A DNA stretch of 8,137 nucleotides. Origin: Deltaproteobacteria bacterium (GTDB lineage Bacteria; Desulfobacterota; Desulfobulbia; Desulfobulbales; BM004). The DNA lies in the NCBI GenBank assembly GCA_019312985.1, contig JAFDCC010000167.1:1-8137 (forward strand), in the 5' to 3' direction. Shown here piece after piece: positions 4,611-8,137 of this stretch. The position numbers and the translations under genes are program-made. Every line of letters starts with the position of its first letter. Positions within the stretch are counted from its first letter, which is position 1. The notes beneath the pieces are model-generated. The model was not told the origin of the DNA. It did not search any database and saw only the letters and a program-made list of their open reading frames with translations.

Positions 4611-6008
4611 ATGGCGGGACACAAAAAAATCATGCGCCGTATCGGCTTGGCCTCCTTTCTGCTGAGCGTTCCATACCTTTTTTCCTTCCCGGCCGAAGGG
4701 CTTTCGGCCGCCGAACCGCTGACGCTGCAGCAGGCCGTAAGCCGGGCCCTGGAGGACAACCACGGCCTCGCAGCCTTTAGGAATTCGCTTGCCGCCCAGA
4801 AAGAGGATATCGGCATCGCCCGCAGCCATTACCGGCCGAAGATTTCCCTGGAGGAGCGTTTCCTCCGGACCAACAATCCGACCTTTGTCTTCATGGCCAA
4901 GCTGAACCAGGCCCGCTTTACCGCGGAGGATTTTGCCATAGACTCCCTCAATGACCCGGCCGCGGAAAATGATTTCCAGACCTCACTGTCTCTCTTTCAA
5001 CCCATCCTTGCCCTGCAGGCCTCCGTCGGCATCGACATGAGCGAGACTGCCTATGCCGCCAAAAAGGAGGAATACTACCGCCGCCAGGAATCAGTTGCCC
5101 TTCAGGTGGCCCAGAATTACCTCATGGCACAGATGGCGGCGGAATTTGTCGGGGTCGCGCAGAAAGGGGTTGAAGACGCGGCGGAACACCTCCGCATAGC
5201 CAGGGTAAGCTACGAAAACGGCCTCGGACTCTACGCCGATACCCTGCGGGCCGCAACCGCCCTGACCGAAGCGGAGCAGCGACTGGTCAGTGCCGAAAAA
5301 AATCTCCGGGTCGCCCGGCGGTCCCTCGGGATGCTCCTCGGCGTGGAGCACCCGGTCCAAACGGGAACGGACAAGCTCGATTTACCCTTGTACGACCACG
5401 CATATTACAGGAATAAGGTGGAGGAGCGGCGGGATATCCAGTCAATGCAGTTCCACTTTGCCAACGCCGAAAACAGCCTGCGGCTCAGCCGGGCCGCCTC
5501 TGCCCCGACGCTGGGTGTAGGTTCCTCCTTTCAGTTGAATGACAGCGATGTCCCCTTTGGTAACGAGAGTGACAGCTGGCAGGTATTTGCCCAGCTCCGG
5601 TGGGAGCTCTTCGACGGTGCCAAAAGTAAACACGAGAAACAGAAGGCCAGTTACCGGATTGCCGAGACGAGGGAAAATCTGGCGCGCCTCGTCAATGGGG
5701 CAGCATTCCAGGTTTACGAGTCTTACCTCGGCGTTGAAGAAGCCCAAAAAAACGCTGAACTGGCCCATTCTGCACTGGCTACGGCGGAAGAGGGTCAGCG
5801 GCTTGTCCGGCTCCGCTTCGAGAACTCGCTTTCGCCGCTGGTGGATCTGCTTGATGCCCAGGTAAGCCTGGACCAGGCAAGAACCAACGTTCTTGCGCGT
5901 CAAAAAGAACAGCAGCTCGCCACCCTCAGACTCTGCTTTGAAAGCGGCGTCATCCTTGAGGAACTCGGGGTGGAAGCGCAGCCTGCTGAAGATATTACAG
6001 ACAAATGA
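4611..6008 (+). CDS. TolC-family outer-membrane efflux channel
   Basis: The 465-residue protein is the outer-membrane duct of the tripartite exporter. It has an N-terminal signal peptide: basic HKKIMRR, hydrophobic LASFLLSVPYLFSF, and a likely cut after Ala33 or Ala34. Mature sequence begins EPLTLQQAVSRALEDN, a standard OEP family opening. Two homologous OEP repeats are visible, each with the characteristic arginine/asparagine-turn motif: RVSYENGLGLYADTLRAAT near 197 with a following LGMLLGVE, and RLRFENSLSPLVDLLDAQ near 400. Long heptad-rich helices between them form the periplasmic tunnel. Length is normal for the family. The start lies 3 nt after the regulator stop; GAGGAG overlapping the regulator's last codons is the ribosome binding site, so translation is probably coupled. 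It should work with the adaptor and RND permease downstream. Confidence 0.93.
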   Translation: MAGHKKIMRRIGLASFLLSVPYLFSFPAEGLSAAEPLTLQQAVSRALEDNHGLAAFRNSLAAQKEDIGIARSHYRPKISLEERFLRTNNPTFVFMAKLNQARFTAEDFAIDSLNDPAAENDFQTSLSLFQPILALQASVGIDMSETAYAAKKEEYYRRQESVALQVAQNYLMAQMAAEFVGVAQKGVEDAAEHLRIARVSYENGLGLYADTLRAATALTEAEQRLVSAEKNLRVARRSLGMLLGVEHPVQTGTDKLDLPLYDHAYYRNKVEERRDIQSMQFHFANAENSLRLSRAASAPTLGVGSSFQLNDSDVPFGNESDSWQVFAQLRWELFDGAKSKHEKQKASYRIAETRENLARLVNGAAFQVYESYLGVEEAQKNAELAHSALATAEEGQRLVRLRFENSLSPLVDLLDAQVSLDQARTNVLARQKEQQLATLRLCFESGVILEELGVEAQPAEDITDK

Positions 6009-6036
6009 CATGGAGAATAGACGGGGAGGCCGACGG

Positions 6037-7155
6037 ATGAATAGAAGAGTGATCGCTGTTGCCGGGATGCTGGTGCTGGCAGTGGCCGGGTGCAAAGACA
6101 GGATTGAACCGGGCTCCGTCACGGTGGCGCGTCCCGTGATCAGCGGCGTGAAAACCATGATGGCAGAGTGGCAGAAAACACCGCTTTACCATGAAGCCAC
6201 GGCGACGGTGACGGCGGCGACCGAAAGCATTGTATCTGGCCGCATCATGGGGCCGGTTGCAGCAATGCTGGTGACTGAGGGACAAAGGGTCAAAGCCGGC
6301 CAGCTGCTCATCACCATCGACTCAGAAGAGATTAAAAGCAGGGTGGCGGCGGCCGAGGCCGCCCACCGGGAGGCACTCCAGGCGCTCAGTGCAGCGGAGC
6401 GCCACCGGGCCCTTGCGGAAAAAACCTACGGCCGATTCAGGAATCTCTTTGACGAAAAGGCCCTGTCGCTCCAGGAACTGGATAAAATTGAGACCGAGAA
6501 GGAAGTGACCTCAATCGAGTATGAGCGGATACAGGAAATAGTCAAACGCACCCGGGCCGGTTTGGCCGAAGCAGAGGCATTCAAAGGCTACACGCAGATT
6601 ACCGCCCCGGTTGCCGGGGTGGTCACGGCCAAGTTTGTCGACCCCGGCTCAATGGCCATGCCCGGCATACCGCTCCTGACCATCGAGGATACCTCGCGCT
6701 ACAGGCTCGAGGCAGAAATCAACGAATCGCTCACCGGCCGGATCGTTGCCGGCATGGAAGTCGAGGTTGCGATACGCGCCCTGGACAAAACAGCGCTGCC
6801 GGGGAAAATAACGGAAATCATCCCGGCCGTTGACCCCCGGTCGCGCACCTTCACTGTTTTCATCAGCCTGCCGGCAGAAACGGTGCTGCACAGCGGCCTA
6901 TTTGCGAGGGTCAAAATCCCGGTGGGGGAAGAGGAGCGCATCCTGGTCCCAACCGCGGCAATAGCCACCAGGGGCCAGCTCACCGGCGTATACGTTGTTG
7001 GCGCCGACCGGGTCATCACCTTCCGGCTCGTCCGCCTGGGCGGCAAGTACCCCCAAGGCACAGAGATCCTCTCCGGACTGAAACCGGGGGAGACATTTAT
7101 TGCGGGGGACGTTTCAGCCGTAACAGACGGTTTTATCCTGGAGGCGGAGAAATAG
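6037..7155 (+). CDS. RND efflux periplasmic adaptor (membrane-fusion) lipoprotein
   Basis: The 372-residue protein bridges the permease and the TolC-like channel. It starts with a lipoprotein signal, MNRRVIAVAGMLVLAVAGC, predicting lipidated Cys19 and anchoring in a membrane. The first half of the lipoyl-like domain is about 50-85 (SGRIMGPVAAMLVTEGQRVKAGQLL). It is followed by a helical hairpin of about 100 residues (86-185), the second lipoyl half from ITAPVAGVVTAKFVDPG (about 188 on), a beta-barrel (about 215-290) and a membrane-proximal domain to the C-terminus. Length and domain order are normal for AcrA/HlyD-type adaptors. The start at 6037 has GGGGAGG 7 nt upstream and gives a proper signal peptide; the in-frame ATG at 6010 has no Shine-Dalgarno and would spoil the signal. 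It follows the TolC gene by 28 nt. No histidine/methionine-rich metal-binding region is visible, so the substrate is not obvious. Confidence 0.93.
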   Translation: MNRRVIAVAGMLVLAVAGCKDRIEPGSVTVARPVISGVKTMMAEWQKTPLYHEATATVTAATESIVSGRIMGPVAAMLVTEGQRVKAGQLLITIDSEEIKSRVAAAEAAHREALQALSAAERHRALAEKTYGRFRNLFDEKALSLQELDKIETEKEVTSIEYERIQEIVKRTRAGLAEAEAFKGYTQITAPVAGVVTAKFVDPGSMAMPGIPLLTIEDTSRYRLEAEINESLTGRIVAGMEVEVAIRALDKTALPGKITEIIPAVDPRSRTFTVFISLPAETVLHSGLFARVKIPVGEEERILVPTAAIATRGQLTGVYVVGADRVITFRLVRLGGKYPQGTEILSGLKPGETFIAGDVSAVTDGFILEAEK

Positions 7156-7156
7156 C

Positions 7157-8137
7157 ATGGACAAGTTGGGAATCTCCGGCAAAATTGCCGGGGCCTTTAT
7201 CAAGTCGAAGCTGACGCCGCTGATGGTTCTGGCCTCCCTGCTTTTAGGCATTTTTGCCGTCGCGGTAACGCCGCGGGAAGAGGAGCCGCAAATCGTGGTT
7301 CCCATGATCGATGTCATGGTGGCCTACCCGGGCGCTTCGGCCCTCGAGGTGGAAAGCCGCGTTACCGGCCCGATGGAAAAATTTCTCTGGGAAATCAAGG
7401 GGGTTGAATACATCTACTCCATTGTCAAGCCGGGAATGAACCTGACGATAGTCCGGTTTTACGTCGGCGAGAACATGGAGGACTCCATCGTCAAGCTCTA
7501 CAACAAGCTGATGGCGAACTTTGACAAGATTCCGCCGGGCGTCAGCCAGCCCCTTGTCAGGCCCAAGTCCATTGACGACGTCCCCATTTTGACCCTGACC
7601 CTGTGGGACGAACAGCAGAAGTACTCCGGCTACGAACTGCGCCGGATAGCGGCGGAACTGGCGGACGAGCTCAAGAAGGACCAGAACGTCTCCGAGTTTT
7701 CCATTATCGGCGGCCAGAAAAGGCAGCTGACAGTCAACCTGGACCAGGCGCGGCTCAAGGCTTACCAGGCCTCGTCGCTCCAGGTCATGGGAGCCCTGCA
7801 GCGGGCAAACTTTGTCCTGCCGTCAGGCGCCTACCCGGCCGGAAACAGGGAATTTGTCGTGGAAACCGGGGCATTCCTGGCGAATGCCGAGGATGTCGCC
7901 TCTGTCGTTGTGGGTGCCTTTAACGGCAAGCCGGTATACCTGCGTGATGTGGCAGAGTTGACAGACGGGCCACAGGAACCGGACAGCTATGTCTTCATGG
8001 GGCTTGGGCCTGCGGCCGGGGAAAAGGGCTCGCCGCCAGCCCCCGGCCAGTTTGAGGCGGTCACCATCGCTGTTTCCAAAAAACAGGGAGCCAACGCCTC
8101 CACCGTGGCCCACGACACCCTGAAAAAGGTGGAAGCC
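7157..8137 (+). CDS. RND-family efflux permease (AcrB/HAE-like), 3' truncated by window
   Basis: The first 327 codons of an inner-membrane proton-driven pump are present; such proteins are usually about 1,000-1,100 residues, so roughly a third is seen. TM helix 1 lies at about 19-38 (LTPLMVLASLLLGIFAVAVT). It is followed by the family segment TPREEEPQI (38-46) and then the porter domain, with AYPGASALEVESRVTGPMEK and VEYIYSIVKPG. Later landmarks are the IPPGVSQPLVRPKSIDDVP loop, IIGGQKRQLTVNLD and LQRANFVLPSGAYPAGNREF. A Gly/Pro-rich loop (GLGPAAGEKGSPPAPGQ, around 8000-8050) interrupts the porter region. The start is 1 nt after the adaptor stop, with GGAG 7 nt before the ATG, so the genes are tightly coupled. 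Substrate cannot be read from this part; the charged TM4 residues for proton relay lie outside the window. Confidence 0.94.
   Translation, partial: MDKLGISGKIAGAFIKSKLTPLMVLASLLLGIFAVAVTPREEEPQIVVPMIDVMVAYPGASALEVESRVTGPMEKFLWEIKGVEYIYSIVKPGMNLTIVRFYVGENMEDSIVKLYNKLMANFDKIPPGVSQPLVRPKSIDDVPILTLTLWDEQQKYSGYELRRIAAELADELKKDQNVSEFSIIGGQKRQLTVNLDQARLKAYQASSLQVMGALQRANFVLPSGAYPAGNREFVVETGAFLANAEDVASVVVGAFNGKPVYLRDVAELTDGPQEPDSYVFMGLGPAAGEKGSPPAPGQFEAVTIAVSKKQGANASTVAHDTLKKVEA

Noticed and set aside
5442..6158. Minus-strand 238-codon frame opposite the TolC gene
   Set aside because: It is antisense to the TolC and adaptor genes, whose protein features are unmistakable.
7987..8060. Gly/Pro-rich loop in the RND permease as an abnormal insertion
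   Set aside because: Flexible loops with a similar F-G-x-G-P-A-A start are, as far as I recall, common in this permease subgroup at this place; the frame stays open and the flanking family motifs are intact.

Overview
The window looks like a piece of chromosome from a Gram-negative bacterium. It has a TolC-type outer-membrane channel, two lipoproteins with clear lipoboxes and a tripartite RND exporter. The moderately high G+C content, Shine-Dalgarno-led genes and gene mix (DUF2779 nuclease, DUF6763, a bacterial DUF504/MJ1316 protein, a desulforedoxin-like cysteine-knuckle protein) would suit an anaerobic or sulfur-cycling proteobacterium, for example a Desulfobacterota/Desulfuromonadales-like lineage. 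This placement is an inference; no marker gene settles it. I see no tRNA, rRNA, CRISPR array, insertion sequence or phage gene.

Left part (1-1821): the C-terminal part of a DUF2779 nuclease (plus strand, cut by the window edge) meets, tail to tail with a 9-nt overlap, a minus-strand group of three small genes. In transcription order these encode a very acidic DUF6763 protein (80 aa), a DUF504/MJ1316 'RNA cyclic group end recognition' domain protein (93 aa), and a very basic CPKC-containing protein of unknown function (about 74 aa).

Middle part (1822-3469): this part is gene-poor. It holds a minus-strand Rho-independent terminator (1954-1982), a probable 68-aa minus-strand gene with a strong ribosome binding site, about 590 nt with no convincing gene, a second minus-strand terminator, and a 108-aa minus-strand gene with a CxxC...CC metal-knuckle C-terminus. 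Both terminator stems contain a G-U wobble in minus-strand RNA that would be an A-C mismatch in plus-strand RNA, and both have U-tracts only on the minus side, so their orientation is clear.

Right part (3470-8137): a plus-strand SGNH/GDSL esterase lipoprotein is followed by a four-gene efflux operon. Its order is an ArsR-family repressor, a TolC-family outer-membrane channel, a lipoprotein membrane-fusion adaptor and an RND permease that runs off the right edge. The repressor lacks the usual ArsR metal-binding box. Instead it has two cysteines exactly 66 residues apart, in the positions used by the sulfide/redox-sensing repressors BigR and SqrR. A sigma70-like promoter and a perfect 6-6-6 palindrome overlapping the predicted transcription start lie just upstream. 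The simplest model is thiol-switch control of a tripartite pump: the repressor sits on the palindrome, and reactive sulfur or oxidant releases it. This is the most interesting hypothesis in the window.
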